DNA from: Clostridium sp.
Lineage (GTDB): Bacteria > Bacillota > Clostridia > Lachnospirales > Lachnospiraceae
Assembly: GCA_004554205.1 (NCBI GenBank)
Contig: SFNH01000039.1
Span: 1-14,351 of the forward strand
Direction: 5' to 3'
DNA: 14,351 nucleotides
In this document: piece by piece, positions 14,311 through 14,351 of the stretch
Position numbering within the stretch: position 1 is the stretch's first letter
How the letters are laid out: each line of letters opens with the position of its first letter
Position numbers and translations under genes: made by a program
Notes under the pieces: model-generated
Told to the model about the DNA's origin: nothing
The model's input: the letters and a program-made list of their open reading frames with translations, nothing else
The model's database searches: none

Positions 14311-14351
14311 CAGTTTTATTCTCTGTACAAGCGGCATACAAACAGATATAA

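Noticed and set aside
14131..14337. 68-codon minus-strand frame across the yjjI promoter and start
   Set aside because: It overlaps the yjjI start in another frame, spans the -35/-10 elements and is Lys/Ile-rich as expected of AT-rich leader DNA.

Overview
The window looks like chromosome from an anaerobic, moderately GC-rich member of the Clostridia, probably Lachnospiraceae. This is inferred from the glycyl-radical enzyme, the reverse rubrerythrin with a PerR-type regulator, strong AGGAGG-type ribosome sites on almost every gene, and a Clostridia/Bacilli-style BMP nucleoside ABC transporter. No species can be fixed from the sequence alone. No rRNA, tRNA, CRISPR array, phage gene or transposase gene was seen.

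Layout. 1-282: non-coding, with a terminator-like hairpin at the left edge and a GC-rich palindromic stretch bracketed by an 8-bp direct repeat. 283-3124, minus strand: a three-gene run of S1-domain RNA-binding protein, small alarmone synthetase (RelQ type, TTG start) and M18 aminopeptidase. 3280-4960, plus strand: a PHP-domain phosphatase overlapping a LysR-type regulator by 8 bp. 5038-6070, plus strand: a peroxide-response module of PerR and reverse rubrerythrin, each with its own promoter and a related AT-rich operator just after the predicted start point. It ends in a strong bidirectional terminator shared with the convergent deoD.

6135-14222, minus strand: a compact run that reads, in transcription order, yjjI (glycyl radical enzyme) - yjjW (its radical-SAM activase) - BMP-family nucleoside-binding lipoprotein - nupO (ATPase) - nupP - nupQ (permeases) - a 35-codon small ORF - deoD (purine nucleoside phosphorylase). 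A good sigma-A-type promoter lies before yjjI. Gene junctions overlap or are short, except for a 134-bp gap after the lipoprotein gene that holds a large structured hairpin and probably sets the ratio of binding protein to membrane components.

How it fits together. The ABC system would import (deoxy)nucleosides and DeoD would phosphorolyse the purine ones to free base and (deoxy)ribose-1-phosphate. YjjI is a glycyl radical enzyme with, to my knowledge, no assigned reaction. In E. coli yjjI-yjjW also sits beside the deo nucleoside-catabolic genes, so finding the pair co-directional with a nucleoside importer and deoD here is a second, differently organised association. Its thiyl-cysteine loop and C-terminal glycyl loop read more like class III ribonucleotide reductase (NrdD) than pyruvate formate-lyase. 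The candidate new biology is therefore an anaerobic radical step in nucleoside or pentose-phosphate metabolism. That function is inference; the gene order and motifs are seen directly.
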